Part shown: positions 15,722 to 24,587 of the stretch, piece by piece | How the letters are laid out: each line of letters begins with the position of its first letter | Numbering within the stretch: the first letter of the stretch is position 1 | Assembly: GCF_002197985.1 (NCBI RefSeq) | Contig: NZ_NBYK01000007.1 | Location: forward strand, 112,920 to 147,026 | Length of the DNA stretch: 34,107 bases | Direction of reading: 5' to 3' | From: Halopseudomonas aestusnigri | GTDB taxonomy: Bacteria > Pseudomonadota > Gammaproteobacteria > Pseudomonadales > Pseudomonadaceae | Made by a program: the position numbers and the translations under genes | The notes under the pieces: generated by a model | The model's database searches: none | Told to the model about the DNA's origin: nothing | Seen by the model: only the letters and a program-made list of their open reading frames with translations

Positions 15722-15750
15722 TTTGGATAGCTGGTATGTCGGGGTATGAT
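15722..15750 (+). promoter_or_regulatory. Weak candidate promoter for the small lipoprotein
   Basis: A -10 TATGAT (15745-15750) matches the consensus at five of six bases. It is preceded at 16-17 nt by TTTGGAT, a poor -35. It lies 43 nt before the lipoprotein ATG, in the 228-bp divergent region that otherwise shows no gene. Confidence 0.3.
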
Positions 15751-15793
15751 GGCCAGCACGCCGCCGCTGCGGTCTTCGTACAAGGAACTTCAC

Positions 15794-16141
15794 ATGAAAC
15801 TGATCAAGTACAGCGCACTGCTGGCTGCGGCCGCACTGCTGAGCGCCTGCGGCGGTCACGACTTCGAGGGTGTCTACGAGAGCCGTGCCGGTTCCAGCAA
15901 CGACGTGCTGAACGCCTTTGCGGAGATGGCCGGGGCTGACCGCATTGTTATCGGCGACGACTACATCGAGTCCGAAGGCCGGCGTACGACCTTCGACGAC
16001 ATCTTCGAGCGCGAGTCGGCGGGCAAGCGCTATCTGGTGTTCAAGCGCGGCGAAACCGAAGAGGTCTGGACCATCGTCGACGACAAGACCCTGATGCAGG
16101 GCAACGAGCTGGTCAGCATCAAGCTGGTGCGGGTCGAGTAA
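15794..16141 (+). CDS. Small lipoprotein of unknown function
   Basis: This 115-aa protein has a lipoprotein signal ending LLSAC, with lipidated Cys19 followed by Gly-Gly. The mature part (DFEGVYESRAG..., then FERESAGKRYLVFKRGETEEVWTIVDDKTLMQGNELVSIKLVRVE) looks like a small beta-barrel, but I recognise no family. AAGGA precedes the ATG at 15794. It is convergent with rsmE, 27 nt away, with no clear terminator. It marks the edge between the mosaic left region and the conserved Pseudomonas block. Confidence 0.75.
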   Translation: MKLIKYSALLAAAALLSACGGHDFEGVYESRAGSSNDVLNAFAEMAGADRIVIGDDYIESEGRRTTFDDIFERESAGKRYLVFKRGETEEVWTIVDDKTLMQGNELVSIKLVRVE

Positions 16142-16168
16142 TACCCTGTCAGGTTGTCTTGCAGGCGC

Positions 16169-16876
16169 TCAGAACAGCTTTGAGACAAGCGCGGTAACTG
16201 CGGTTTCTACCCGCAGGATGCGGTCGCCCAGCTGCACCGGCTGCATACCGGCCTCGATCAGTTTGTCGACCTCGTAGGGAATCCAGCCGCCCTCGGGGCC
16301 GATAGCCAGGGTCAGCGGCTGGTCGATGCCGCGCGGGCAGGCCGGGTAGGTGCCGGGGTGGGCGACCAGCGCCAGACGGCCGTTGATGATGCCGGGCAGG
16401 CTGTCCTCGACGAAGGGTTTGAAGCGTTTCTCGACGCGCACCGTCGGCAGCACGGTATCACGCGCCTGCTCCAGGCCCAGCAGCAGATTCTCGTGTACCA
16501 CCTCCGGTTGCAGGAACGGGGTCTGCCAGAAGCTCTTTTCCACCCGCACGCTGTTGAGCAGGATGATCTCGGGTACGCCGAGGGTGGCGCAGTGCTGCAG
16601 GATGCGGCGGAACATCTTCGGGCGGGGCATGGCCAGCAGAAGGGTCAGCTGCAGTTTGGCTGGCGGTGGGTCGGTCAGCACGACGTTGAGCAGTGCGCTG
16701 CTCTTGTCCAATTCCAGCACCGTGCCCTGGCCCATCAATCCGTTGATGCGGCCGACACGCAGGGTGTCGCCAACGCTGACCTGCTGGATGTCCAGCATAT
16801 GGGCCAGGCGGCGGCCGCTCAGGCGCACATGGTCCGCGTCGATGAAATCGGTATCTTCAAGCAGCAGCAGGTTCAT
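16169..16876 (-). CDS. rsmE: 16S rRNA (uracil-1498-N3)-methyltransferase
   Basis: This 235-aa SPOUT-class methyltransferase uses SAM to make m3U1498 in 16S rRNA. The knot motifs are clear: LAIGPEGGW (190-198) and [12 protein letters not shown] (216-227), with an N-terminal PUA-like domain (1-70, [11 protein letters not shown]). Its ATG overlaps the tatC stop by 4 nt (ATGA), so it is translationally coupled to the Tat genes, an arrangement also found in P. aeruginosa as I recall. Confidence 0.95.
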   Translation of the reverse strand: MNLLLLEDTDFIDADHVRLSGRRLAHMLDIQQVSVGDTLRVGRINGLMGQGTVLELDKSSALLNVVLTDPPPAKLQLTLLLAMPRPKMFRRILQHCATLGVPEIILLNSVRVEKSFWQTPFLQPEVVHENLLLGLEQARDTVLPTVRVEKRFKPFVEDSLPGIINGRLALVAHPGTYPACPRGIDQPLTLAIGPEGGWIPYEVDKLIEAGMQPVQLGDRILRVETAVTALVSKLF

Positions 16877-17670
16877 GCCTGCGGGCTGTCCTGCTGATCT
16901 TCTGACGTGCGCGGGCGAACCAGTCGGCTGAACAGGATGCCGACTTCATACAGCAACCACATCGGCACCGCCAGCAGGGTTTGGGAGATCACGTCCGGCG
17001 GGGTCAGCACCATGCCGACGGTGAAGCAGCCGACGACCACGTAGGGGCGTGCCTTGCTCAGGCTCTGCACGTTGACGATGCCGACCAGCACCAGCAGCAC
17101 GGTAGCGACCGGAATTTCGAACGACAGGCCGAAGGCCATAAACAGCGTGAGTACGAAGTCCAGATAGCTGTTGATATCGGTCATCACCGCCACGCCATCC
17201 GGCGCGGCGCTGGTGAAGAAGCCGAACACCAGCGGGAAGACTACGAAGTAGGCGAAGGCCATGCCGCCGTAGAACAGCAGGATGCTCGATACCAGCAGCG
17301 GGATGGCGATGCGCTTTTCGTGCTTGTACAGCCCGGGTGCGATAAAGCCCCAGATCTGATGCAGCACGAACGGCATGGCGATAAACAGCGCGCTGACCAG
17401 GGTCAGTTTGAACGGGGTCAGAAACGGCGAGGCCACGTCGGTGGCGATCATGCTGGTGCCGGGCGGCATCAGCGCACGCAGCGGTTCGGAAATGAACGCG
17501 TAGATGTCGTTGGCAAAGTAGAACAGGCCGGCAAAGATCAGCAGCCAGATCAGCACGATGCGCAGCAGGCGCGAGCGCAGCTCGGTCAGGTGCGCGACCA
17601 GCGGCATGTCACCGGCAGATTTGGCTGGTGGCAGTTCAGGGTTGCTCATGGCGGGTGTCTTGCTGCTCAT
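16873..17670 (-). CDS. tatC: Twin-arginine translocase subunit TatC
   Basis: This 265-aa inner-membrane protein with six transmembrane helices is the Tat signal-peptide receptor, working with TatB. The family signature [15 protein letters not shown] is at about 22-36, and the first periplasmic loop and [21 protein letters not shown] are typical. If it starts at 17670 it overlaps tatB by 35 nt; an in-frame ATG at 17649 is a possible alternative start. Neither has a strong ribosome-binding site, suggesting coupling to tatB translation. Confidence 0.95.
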   Translation of the reverse strand: MSSKTPAMSNPELPPAKSAGDMPLVAHLTELRSRLLRIVLIWLLIFAGLFYFANDIYAFISEPLRALMPPGTSMIATDVASPFLTPFKLTLVSALFIAMPFVLHQIWGFIAPGLYKHEKRIAIPLLVSSILLFYGGMAFAYFVVFPLVFGFFTSAAPDGVAVMTDINSYLDFVLTLFMAFGLSFEIPVATVLLVLVGIVNVQSLSKARPYVVVGCFTVGMVLTPPDVISQTLLAVPMWLLYEVGILFSRLVRPRTSEDQQDSPQA

Positions 17671-18010
17671 TGACGGGCTCGGCGCTGGATTTATCGGCGG
17701 TCGGGCCAGTTTGCGACGACTGTGTGACGGGCTTGTTACCGCTGGCAGTGTGCAGCTGATTGCTTGGACTGCCGGCGTTCAGGCCCTGTTTTTCCAGTTC
17801 GGCGAGGATGCGCTCGTTGTGCAGCTGCTGACGAATTTCGTCGGCACCGATCTCACGCTCGACCTGGCTGCGCACCTCGGAGAAGCCGCGCTTGATCCGT
17901 CCCACGGTTAGGCTGACGGTGCGGATGGCACCGGGCAGCCGTTCGGGGCCGAGTACCAGCAGGGCGATGATCGCCACCACCAGCATTTCCATAAAGCCGA
18001 TGTCGAACAT
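17636..18010 (-). CDS. tatB: Sec-independent translocase subunit TatB
   Basis: This 124-aa single-span protein begins [26 protein letters not shown], which is diagnostic for TatB, with the conserved hinge Gly-Pro and an amphipathic helix after it. The C-terminal tail (about 85-124) is hydrophilic and variable. It forms the signal-peptide-binding complex with TatC. It lies 21 nt after tatA and overlaps tatC. Confidence 0.95.
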   Translation of the reverse strand: MFDIGFMEMLVVAIIALLVLGPERLPGAIRTVSLTVGRIKRGFSEVRSQVEREIGADEIRQQLHNERILAELEKQGLNAGSPSNQLHTASGNKPVTQSSQTGPTADKSSAEPVNEQQDTRHEQP

Positions 18011-18031
18011 GAGACGGAACCTGTCGGCGAA

Positions 18032-18265
18032 TTACTGCTTGTTGGACGGAGCGTCCTGCTTGTGCTCTTCGGACTTGGCGTCGAGCGTTTCTCCCGGCTT
18101 GTTTTCGACCGAGGGCTTGTCCTCATCGTTCATCGCCTTGCGGAAACCCTTGATCGCGCCGCCCAGATCGCTGCCGATGTTCTTGAGCCGCTTGGTGCCG
18201 AACAGCAGTACCACGATGACCAGCACGATCAGCAGTTGCCACAGACTAATGCCACCAAAACCCAT
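18032..18265 (-). CDS. tatA: Sec-independent translocase subunit TatA
   Basis: This 77-aa protein has one N-terminal membrane helix ([19 protein letters not shown]) followed by the [24 protein letters not shown] amphipathic helix typical of TatA, and a charged tail. It oligomerises to form the Tat pore for folded proteins. It follows hisE after 27 nt on the same strand. Confidence 0.96.
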   Translation of the reverse strand: MGFGGISLWQLLIVLVIVVLLFGTKRLKNIGSDLGGAIKGFRKAMNDEDKPSVENKPGETLDAKSEEHKQDAPSNKQ

Positions 18266-18292
18266 ATTTGCCTCCGGGGCCTATTGCCCAGT

Positions 18293-18622
18293 TTATTTGC
18301 TGCGGGACGCCTTTTCTTCCAGACCGGAGAGGTCGAAGCGGCGTGCCAGTTCATTCAGAATGTCGTCCGGACCGAGGCCGAGATGGCTGAGCATGACCAG
18401 TGAATGGAACCACAGGTCAGCGGTCTCGTAGATCAGGTCGGACTTGTCGTCGCTGTGCTGACAATCCTTGGCGGCTAGCAGTGTCTCGGTGCACTCTTCA
18501 CCGACCTTTTCGAGAATCTTGTTCAGGCCCTTGGCGTGCAGGCTGGCAACGTAGGAGGTGTCGGCAGACGCCTGCTTGCGTTGTTCCAGTACGGCAGCCA
18601 GTTGGCTCAGGGTGTCAGACAT
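18293..18622 (-). CDS. hisE: Phosphoribosyl-ATP pyrophosphatase
   Basis: This 109-aa MazG-like enzyme carries out the second step of histidine biosynthesis, removing pyrophosphate from phosphoribosyl-[18 protein letters not shown] and [18 protein letters not shown] carry the acidic metal-binding residues. In pseudomonads it is separate from HisI rather than fused as in enterics. It overlaps hisI by 8 nt. Confidence 0.96.
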   Translation of the reverse strand: MSDTLSQLAAVLEQRKQASADTSYVASLHAKGLNKILEKVGEECTETLLAAKDCQHSDDKSDLIYETADLWFHSLVMLSHLGLGPDDILNELARRFDLSGLEEKASRSK

Positions 18623-19031
18623 GTTTTGGGTGCTCGTATAACGTTTTCGGGTCCTTGATGACGGCGTCGACGGTTTGCCACTGGCCGTCCTTCAGAACCC
18701 GGTAGAAACAACTCTCGCGACCGGTATGGCAGGCAATGCCGCCGATCTGCTCGACCTGCAGGATGATCACGTCGGCGTCGCAGTCCAGCCGCAGCTCGTG
18801 CAGCTTCTGCACGTTGCCGGACTCCTCGCCCTTGCGCCACAGGCGCTGACGCGAACGCGACCAGTAGATGCCGCGGCCTTCCTGCACGGTCAGCTGGAGG
18901 GCTTCGCGGTTCATCCAGGCCATCATCAGGATACGCTGGGTATGTACATCCTGGGCGATGGCGGGAACCAGGCCGTCGGCATCCCAGTGGATGCTGTCGA
19001 GCCAGTCACTGGCGGGGGTTGAGTCGGTCAT
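18615..19031 (-). CDS. hisI: Phosphoribosyl-AMP cyclohydrolase
   Basis: This 138-aa zinc enzyme catalyses the third step of histidine biosynthesis, opening the adenine ring. The metal residues are present: D85 and D87 in CDADVI (Mg), and C84, C101 and C108 (Zn) in [24 protein letters not shown] and [18 protein letters not shown] are family hallmarks. It is 54 nt downstream of ubiB and overlaps hisE. Confidence 0.96.
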   Translation of the reverse strand: MTDSTPASDWLDSIHWDADGLVPAIAQDVHTQRILMMAWMNREALQLTVQEGRGIYWSRSRQRLWRKGEESGNVQKLHELRLDCDADVIILQVEQIGGIACHTGRESCFYRVLKDGQWQTVDAVIKDPKTLYEHPKHV

Positions 19032-19085
19032 GGCGGGTCGTCTTTGAGTTAATGTCGCAAGTTTGCCAGTTCTGCGGGGTGCTGA

Positions 19086-20684
19086 CTATCCGCGGCGCAG
19101 AATCAGCCAGCTTCCCAGTGCGATCAGGCCCCACTGGGCCGGGGCGGCGTCAAGCCAGAGCGCCGGGTCCGCGCCGCCCAGAGCGCTGGCGCCGAACACC
19201 AGCAGAACGATCCCCGCCACCTGCAACGGCCAGCGCGAACGCTGTTGCGCACGGGGTTGCTCGGGCGCTCTGGCCAGCTTGCCCAGCGCCTGGTTAGTGG
19301 TATCAATCAGGGCCGGTACGCGTTCCAGATGCTGTTGCCAAGTCTTGAGCTGATGCTGCGGCAGCATGCGGTCGCGCATCCAGCGCTCCAGGTAGGGCTG
19401 GGCGGTATTCCACAGGTCCAGATCCGGATACAGCTGGCGGCCCAGGCCTTCGATGTTGAGCAGGGTTTTTTGCAGCAATACCAGTTGTGGCTGCACTTCC
19501 ATATTGAAGCGGCGTGCGGTCTGGAACAGGCGCAGCAGCAGCTGGCCGAAGGATATATCCTTCAACGGGCGCTCGAAGATCGGCTCGCAGACACTGCGGA
19601 TCGCTGCTTCGAACTCGTTGACCCGGGTATCGGCCGGCACCCAGCCCGAGTCGATATGCAATTGCGCCACGCGGCGGTAGTCACGCTTGAAAAATGCCAT
19701 CAGGTTGCGCGCCAGATAGCTCTGGTCTTCCGGCGTCAGACTACCGACGATGCCGAAGTCGATGGCGATGTACTGCGGCTCCCACGGGTGCTTGCGGGAG
19801 ATGAAGATGTTGCCCGGGTGCATGTCGGCGTGGAAGAAGCTGTCACGGAACACCTGGGTAAAGAAGATTTCGACGCCGCGCTCGGCGAGTTTTTGCATGT
19901 CGGTGCGCTGGTCTGCGAGGGCGGCCAGATCGGTTACTGGAATGCCGTCGATCCGCTCCATCACCAGCACCTTGTGGCGACACCAGTCCCAGTGGATGCG
20001 GGGGATATACAGCAGCTCGGAGCCCTCGAAGTTGCGCCGCAGCTGCGAGGCATTGGCGGCTTCGCGGTGCAGGTCCAGCTCGTCGAAGATGGTCTTTTCG
20101 TAATCCTCGACCACCTCGACCGGGCGCAGACGACGACCATCGGCAGAAATGCGCTCCAGCAGGCGCGCGGCCAGAAACAGCCACTGGATATCCTGATCGA
20201 TGGTTTCGCCAATACCCGGACGAACCACCTTGACCACCACCTCACTGCCATCTTTCAGGCGGGCAGCGTGGACCTGGGCTACCGAGGCGGAGGCCAGTGG
20301 CTGGTCGCTGAATTCGGCGAAGACATCCTCAATGCTTTGACCGAGCTGTTCTTCAATCCGTGCACGGGCCCTGGGGCCGGGGAAGGGCGGTACCTTGTCC
20401 TGCAGACGGGCCAGTTCAAGGGCGATGTCTTCGGGCAGCAGGTCGCGGCGGGTAGACAAAATCTGACCAAACTTGATGAACACCGGGCCGAGGTCTTCGC
20501 AGGCCTTGCGCAGCCGGGCGCCACGGCTCAGATCGCGCGGGGCCGGGCGCAGGCGCCAGGGGCCGAGCTGCAGCGCCAGGCGCGCCAGCCACGGCAACGG
20601 CAATGCCAGCAGGATCTGGTCCAGACGGTAGCGGGCGAAGATATGCAGGATGCGCAGCAGGCGCGAAAAGGCGGTGAGTCTCAT
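19086..20684 (-). CDS. ubiB: Ubiquinone biosynthesis ATPase/kinase-like protein UbiB
   Basis: This 532-aa protein of the atypical kinase (ADCK/UbiB) family is needed for ubiquinone synthesis. The UbiB-specific KxGQ motif KFGQ is at 71-74, the Ala-rich loop ASASVAQVH at 131-139, the catalytic-loop-like HADMHPGN at 285-292, and DFG at 309-311. Two C-terminal transmembrane helices anchor it (about 485-530). Its ATG overlaps the ubiJ stop (ATGA). A longer frame to 20876 lies inside ubiJ and is rejected. Confidence 0.95.
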   Translation of the reverse strand: MRLTAFSRLLRILHIFARYRLDQILLALPLPWLARLALQLGPWRLRPAPRDLSRGARLRKACEDLGPVFIKFGQILSTRRDLLPEDIALELARLQDKVPPFPGPRARARIEEQLGQSIEDVFAEFSDQPLASASVAQVHAARLKDGSEVVVKVVRPGIGETIDQDIQWLFLAARLLERISADGRRLRPVEVVEDYEKTIFDELDLHREAANASQLRRNFEGSELLYIPRIHWDWCRHKVLVMERIDGIPVTDLAALADQRTDMQKLAERGVEIFFTQVFRDSFFHADMHPGNIFISRKHPWEPQYIAIDFGIVGSLTPEDQSYLARNLMAFFKRDYRRVAQLHIDSGWVPADTRVNEFEAAIRSVCEPIFERPLKDISFGQLLLRLFQTARRFNMEVQPQLVLLQKTLLNIEGLGRQLYPDLDLWNTAQPYLERWMRDRMLPQHQLKTWQQHLERVPALIDTTNQALGKLARAPEQPRAQQRSRWPLQVAGIVLLVFGASALGGADPALWLDAAPAQWGLIALGSWLILRRG

Positions 20685-21304
20685 GCGTCGGGCGAGTCCG
20701 GTGCAGTAGGAGTGAGCAACGCAACCCGGGCTTCCAGGCGGTCGAGTTGCAGGCGCAGTGCGTGCAGCTGTTCGGCGCGGGCGCGGGCCTCGGCCTGGCC
20801 GACCAGCTGACGGCTCTCTTCGGTCAGGTACTCGGCCAGGGTCTGGCGCAGGCTTGCGCGGCTTTCGCGGCCCCATTGGTGGCTGCGGCGCAGCGCGCTG
20901 CCGATGGCGTGACCGGCGACCGGGCCGAGCCAGCGGGCCAGTTCGGCCTCACCGTCGAGCCGGAGGTCGGCCAAGATGTTCTGCAGCGTGACCAGGACCT
21001 GGCTGTCGCCGACCAGCTCGACGTCCGGATTCTGCAGCAATGCCTTACGGTCGCTGCTGATCAGCAGGCGGGCGAGCAGGCTGCTGGGCGCGTGCAGTTC
21101 GCAGTCGGCGGGCAGGTCGCTGGCGGCGCGCAGGGTAATCTCACCCTCAGCCGGCAGCAGCCAGAGTTGCCAGTCCGGGTCGCGGGCCGAGATCAGCACA
21201 GATTTGCCCTGCAGTGCGCCGAGCCGCCTGGCGGTCACACTGTCACGGGCCAGTGCCGCAGCAATGCTGCGCTCGGCCGCCTTGAGCAGTGCAGCCGGCA
21301 GCAT
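20681..21304 (-). CDS. ubiJ: Ubiquinone biosynthesis accessory factor UbiJ (SCP2 domain)
   Basis: This 207-aa protein has an SCP2 lipid-binding domain in its first half (about 20-110) and a helical, coiled-coil-like C-terminal part. UbiJ binds ubiquinone intermediates and helps assemble the Ubi metabolon. It sits between ubiE and ubiB, as is usual, overlapping ubiE by 1 nt (TGATG) and ubiB by 4 nt. Confidence 0.93.
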   Translation of the reverse strand: MLPAALLKAAERSIAAALARDSVTARRLGALQGKSVLISARDPDWQLWLLPAEGEITLRAASDLPADCELHAPSSLLARLLISSDRKALLQNPDVELVGDSQVLVTLQNILADLRLDGEAELARWLGPVAGHAIGSALRRSHQWGRESRASLRQTLAEYLTEESRQLVGQAEARARAEQLHALRLQLDRLEARVALLTPTAPDSPDA

Positions 21305-22065
21305 CAGGGTTTGATGCCCCGGTGCAGGGCGACGATGCCGCCAGTCATGTTGTGGTAGGTGACCCGGGCAAAGCCTGCTTCTTCCATCATCGCCTTGAGG
21401 GTTTCCTGATCCGGGTGCATGCGAATCGACTCGGCCAGATAGCGGTAGCTCTCGGAATCGTTGGCCACCAGCTTGCCCATCAGGGGAAGAAACTTGAAGC
21501 TGTACTGATCGTAGACCTTGGACAGCAGCTCGCTCTTGGGTTTGGAGAACTCCAGCACCAGCAGACGGCCGCCCGGCTTCAATACGCGCAGCATTGAGGC
21601 GATGGCGGTATCCTTGTGGGTGACGTTACGCAGGCCGAAGGCGATGGTGATGCAGTCAAAGTAGTTGTCCGGGAATGGCAGTGCCTCGGCGTCCGCCTGG
21701 ACGAAGCGTACGTTACCGGCGACGCCCAGATCGAGCAGGCGGTCGCGGCCGACCTTGAGCATGGAAGCATTGATGTCGGCGAGGATGACTTCACCGGTCG
21801 GGCCCACACGCTTGGCAAAGCGGCGAGTCAGGTCGCCGGTGCCGCCGGCAATGTCGAGTACCCGGTTGCCGGTACGTACGCCAGACAATTCGATCGTGAA
21901 GCGCTTCCACAGGCGGTGAATGCCGCCGGACATCAGGTCGTTCATGATGTCGTACTTGGCGGCTACCGAGTGAAAGACCTCAGCGACGCGCTGGGCCTTT
22001 TCGGACTCGGCGACCGTCTGATAGCCGAAGTGGGTGGTTTTGTCGCTGTCGTGTCGATCGCTCAT
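21304..22065 (-). CDS. ubiE: Ubiquinone/menaquinone biosynthesis C-methyltransferase
   Basis: This 253-aa SAM-dependent methyltransferase adds the ring C-methyl group to demethoxy-ubiquinol and demethylmenaquinol. The SAM-binding motif [12 protein letters not shown] is at about 69-80. The family block [17 protein letters not shown] follows, and the protein ends [27 protein letters not shown]. It leads the minus-strand run ubiE-ubiJ-ubiB-hisI-hisE-tatABC-rsmE. Confidence 0.96.
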   Translation of the reverse strand: MSDRHDSDKTTHFGYQTVAESEKAQRVAEVFHSVAAKYDIMNDLMSGGIHRLWKRFTIELSGVRTGNRVLDIAGGTGDLTRRFAKRVGPTGEVILADINASMLKVGRDRLLDLGVAGNVRFVQADAEALPFPDNYFDCITIAFGLRNVTHKDTAIASMLRVLKPGGRLLVLEFSKPKSELLSKVYDQYSFKFLPLMGKLVANDSESYRYLAESIRMHPDQETLKAMMEEAGFARVTYHNMTGGIVALHRGIKP

Positions 22066-22095
22066 GGATTCCGTCTGCGCTGGAAAATTTGCCCC

Positions 22096-22101
22096 ATTCT
22101 A
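22096..22101 (-). promoter_or_regulatory. Possible -10 element for ubiE
   Basis: TAGAAT on the minus strand matches the -10 consensus at five of six bases and lies 31 nt before the ubiE ATG. No good -35 is seen 16-18 nt further up, so this is a weak call. The 149-bp gap 22066-22214 otherwise holds only short GC-rich inverted repeats. Confidence 0.3.
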
Positions 22102-22214
22102 ACCATTTTTTGCACCCGGAAGCGCAGTCCATTTGCCGCGTCCGGGTTTTCCCCCCGGGTGATGACGCCTGCCCTCATTTGCGGCATGCTGACGAGCTTT
22201 GTTAACAACACTGG

Positions 22215-22502
22215 ATGAAACAAGCGATGCCGACCGTAGACATTACCCGCGAACACAGCCTGGGCAAGGAAGAGGCGCGTCAGCGTGCCCAGAAATTGGC
22301 TGACAAGCTGGTTCAGAAGCTGGACGCCAAATGCAGCTGGGAGGGTGACCAGTTGACCTTTAAACGCAGTGGCGCCGATGGCTGCATCACTGTCTCCGAT
22401 ACTGACGTGCGGGTACAGGTCAATCTGGGCATGATGCTCACGCCGATGGCCGGCATGGTGAAAAGCGAAGTGCAGAAGGCACTGGACAAGTATCTGGTTT
22501 AA
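22215..22502 (+). CDS. PHA-granule-associated system protein (PHA_gran_rgn family)
   Basis: This 95-aa protein has the pattern of the polyhydroxyalkanoic acid system family: DITREHSLGKEEARQRAQKLADKL, then WEGDQLTFKRSGADGCITVSDTDVRVQVNLGMML. These small proteins are encoded beside phasin genes; their exact role at the granule is unknown. Either the ATG at 22215 or the one at 22227 could be used; neither has a strong ribosome-binding site. A perfect palindrome TTGTTAACAA lies 7 nt before 22215. Confidence 0.85.
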   Translation: MKQAMPTVDITREHSLGKEEARQRAQKLADKLVQKLDAKCSWEGDQLTFKRSGADGCITVSDTDVRVQVNLGMMLTPMAGMVKSEVQKALDKYLV

Positions 22503-22643
22503 TTGCTGTGTCATCGTGTCGCAGGCTCGGGCTGTAACGGCTGCCCCAGAGCCTGCGCGCACGTCCTCGCGGACAGGCTGCTCTGCCCGGTCCCGGTTTT
22601 TAGTATGTGTTTTCTAATTTTGCTGGGTAAGTTCGTCTCCAAG

Positions 22644-22660
22644 GATCGGTAACCGGTCCA
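22644..22660. promoter_or_regulatory. 17-bp near-palindrome upstream of phaI
   Basis: GGATCGGT-A-ACCGGTCC is palindromic at seven of eight paired positions and lies about 40 nt before the phaI ATG. It is a candidate operator, possibly for PhaD, which in P. putida controls the phaI promoter. No shared motif with the phaC1 upstream region was seen. Approximate position within the 195-bp phaI leader (22503-22697), which is otherwise AT-richer than its neighbours. Confidence 0.35.
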
Positions 22661-22697
22661 TTGCAGTATCCCAATCTACTGAACTGGAGTTACGAAC

Positions 22698-23108
22698 ATG
22701 GCCAAGAACACCGCAAAGAAAATTGAAGAAAGCACCGCTGGTTTTGCTGCTGACGTGAAGAAATACGCCCATCAGATCTGGCTGGCAGGCCTGGGTGCCT
22801 ATGCCAAGGCCGGTAAAGAAGGTGCGGACTATTTCAAGACGCTGGTAAGCGAAGGCGAAGCCGTCGAGAAACAGGGCAAGGAACTGGTCGCCAGCCAGGT
22901 TGAAGCCGCCAACAGCCGCATCGAAACCTTCAAGGAAAAGGTGCAGGAAAAGACCGGCGGTCGCTTCAGCAAGGTTGAGGAAGTATTCGACGAGCGCGTT
23001 GCTTCCACCCTCGGTCGCATGGGTATTCCGAGCAAGAAAGATATTGATCAGCTGTCTGCTAAGCTGGATGATCTGAGTGCTGCACTCAAGTCGCTGCAAA
23101 GCAAGTAA
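22698..23108 (+). CDS. phaI: Phasin PhaI
   Basis: This 136-aa PHA granule surface protein has the conserved phasin block YAHQIWLAGLGAYAKAGKEGADYFKTL (about 25-50) followed by an amphipathic coiled-coil-like helix and a Leu-rich end (IDQLSAKLDDLSAALKSL). It coats mcl-PHA granules and limits coalescence. A GGAG ribosome-binding site is upstream. It shares its N-terminal module with PhaF, which follows 20 nt later in the same operon. Confidence 0.94.
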   Translation: MAKNTAKKIEESTAGFAADVKKYAHQIWLAGLGAYAKAGKEGADYFKTLVSEGEAVEKQGKELVASQVEAANSRIETFKEKVQEKTGGRFSKVEEVFDERVASTLGRMGIPSKKDIDQLSAKLDDLSAALKSLQSK

Positions 23109-23128
23109 GGTCACAGAGGAGTTGCTCC

Positions 23129-23890
23129 ATGGCGGGTAAAAAGAAGGACAAGGATCCAAGTTGGGTTGCGGATATCGAAAGCTATTCGCGGCAGATCTGG
23201 CTGGCAGGTCTGGGTGCCTACGCCAAGGTCGGGAAGGAGGGCGTGAAGCTCTTCGAAACCCTGATCAAGGACGGAGAGGTTGCCGAGAAGAAAGCCAAGG
23301 CCGAGATCGACAAGCAGGTCGACACCCTCAAGGGTAAGGCGAAAGCCGGCAAGAGCCCGCTTGATGAAGCCAAGACCAAGGCCGAAAAGGCCAAGGGCAA
23401 GCTGACAGGCAAGTGGAATGAGCTGGAAGAAGCCTTCGACAAGCGTCTCAACAGTGCTGTTTCCCGCCTTGGGGTGCCCTCACGTGATGAAGTGAAGGCG
23501 CTGAACGACAAGGTCGATGAGTTGACCAAGCTGATTCAGGGTATGGCTTCCGGCAAGGCGCCGGCTGCCAAGGTTGCGCCGAAAGCCAGCCCTGCGGCTG
23601 CCAAACCGGCGGCGAAACCTGCTGCCAAGCCGAAGACCGCAGCTGCCAAGCCCGCGGCCAAGCCCGTAGCGAAACCGGCCGCCAAGCCAGCCGCGAAGGC
23701 CGCACCGAAGCCAGCTGCCAAGCCGGCGGCGAAGACCGCTGCGGCCAAGCCGAAGGCACCAGCCAAACCGAGAGCCCCGGCCAAGCCGAAGGCGACTCCG
23801 GCTGTTAAGGCACCCGCTGCAGCGGCCTCTGCTCCGGCACCTGCAGCACCCGCGGCGGCACCGGCGGCGGACAAGCCCTCCGACGCCTGA
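23129..23890 (+). CDS. phaF: Phasin PhaF with histone-H1-like tail
   Basis: This 253-aa protein combines an N-terminal phasin domain (about 1-140, including SRQIWLAGLGAYAKVGKEG) with a C-terminal tail (about 141-253) rich in Ala, Lys and Pro, made of repeated AAKP units. In P. putida the tail binds DNA without sequence specificity, tethering granules to the nucleoid for even partitioning at cell division. GAGGAG precedes the ATG. Transcription ends at a strong terminator just downstream. Confidence 0.95.
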   Translation: MAGKKKDKDPSWVADIESYSRQIWLAGLGAYAKVGKEGVKLFETLIKDGEVAEKKAKAEIDKQVDTLKGKAKAGKSPLDEAKTKAEKAKGKLTGKWNELEEAFDKRLNSAVSRLGVPSRDEVKALNDKVDELTKLIQGMASGKAPAAKVAPKASPAAAKPAAKPAAKPKTAAAKPAAKPVAKPAAKPAAKAAPKPAAKPAAKTAAAKPKAPAKPRAPAKPKATPAVKAPAAAASAPAPAAPAAAPAADKPSDA

Positions 23891-23909
23891 TTGCGCTCAG
23901 TCGTACCCG

Positions 23910-23942
23910 ACCCCGCACTGCTTCGGCATTGCGGGGTTTTTT
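23910..23942 (+). terminator. Intrinsic terminator after phaF
   Basis: ACCCCGCA (23910-23917) pairs with TGCGGGGT (23930-23937). After one mismatch a further 3-bp stem (TGC/GCA) closes on a TTCG tetraloop. A T6 tract (23937-23942) follows. This is a textbook rho-independent terminator acting on phaIF. On the opposite strand there is no T-tract, so it does not serve phaD. Confidence 0.92.
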
Positions 23943-23965
23943 ATTGGCTGCGTGAGAGTGGGCGA

Positions 23966-24580
23966 TCAGTTGTAGCGGTTAATCAGCAGCTGCATCCACT
24001 CGGCAGTCTCCTCGTCGAGGCAGGGGCGCAGCAGGCCGAGCATCTGCTGCACGCCGCCGGCGGCATCGACCTCGCCGTCTCCGGCGACGCGCTGGTAGTC
24101 GAGCCAGAACAGGGTGGTCTGGCACAGCGCGTCAAGCAGCCGCTGCTCCGCGTCCTCATCGCAGATCAGATGGCCACTGTTGCGCAGGGCCCGCAGCACC
24201 TGATTCAGTCGGCTGCGCAGCGCCGCCAACCACGGGCGCATGGCATGACGCAGGAACGGATAGCGCCCCATCAGGTTGGACAGATCCTGAAACAGGAAGC
24301 GGTGAGTGGCGATGGCTTCGAACAGCAGGTGCAGCAGCAGCCAGAGGTCGTCGGGTGAGGCATCGTCGGGTTCTTCTGGGCTGACCAGCAGGCTGTGGGT
24401 GGAAAGCAGAAAGTCATCGACCAGCGCCTCCAGCAGTGCTTCCTTGCCCTTGAAGTGGTAGTACAGATTGCCCGGACTGATCTCCAGTTCGTTGGCAATA
24501 TCCAGTGTGGTGACGTTGGGCTCGCCGTCGGCATTGTAGAGTTCCAGAGTGCAGAGCAGGATGCGATCGCGGGTCTTCAT
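23966..24580 (-). CDS. phaD: TetR-family PHA regulator PhaD
   Basis: This 204-aa TetR-type protein has an N-terminal HTH (about 22-44, TTLDIANELEISPGNLYYHFKGKEALL) and a helical ligand domain. In P. putida PhaD activates the phaC1 and phaI promoters, probably sensing an intermediate of fatty-acid oxidation such as an acyl-CoA. It is the last gene of phaC1-phaZ-phaC2-phaD, starting 7 nt after the phaC2 stop. It is convergent with phaF. Confidence 0.93.
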   Translation of the reverse strand: MKTRDRILLCTLELYNADGEPNVTTLDIANELEISPGNLYYHFKGKEALLEALVDDFLLSTHSLLVSPEEPDDASPDDLWLLLHLLFEAIATHRFLFQDLSNLMGRYPFLRHAMRPWLAALRSRLNQVLRALRNSGHLICDEDAEQRLLDALCQTTLFWLDYQRVAGDGEVDAAGGVQQMLGLLRPCLDEETAEWMQLLINRYN

Positions 24581-24587
24581 CGGTTAC

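Noticed and set aside
19245-20810. A 521-codon open frame opposite ubiB
   Set aside because: Antisense to ubiB, no recognisable domain, no ribosome-binding site.
19086-20876. Longer UbiB start at 20876
   Set aside because: It would overlap ubiJ by nearly 200 nt and add Pro/Arg-rich sequence with no family match; the ATG at 20684 overlaps the ubiJ stop neatly.
22640-22670. Sigma-54 promoter for phaI (GGT...TTGCA)
   Set aside because: The GG and GC pairs are not 10 nt apart in any arrangement, so the -24/-12 spacing fails.
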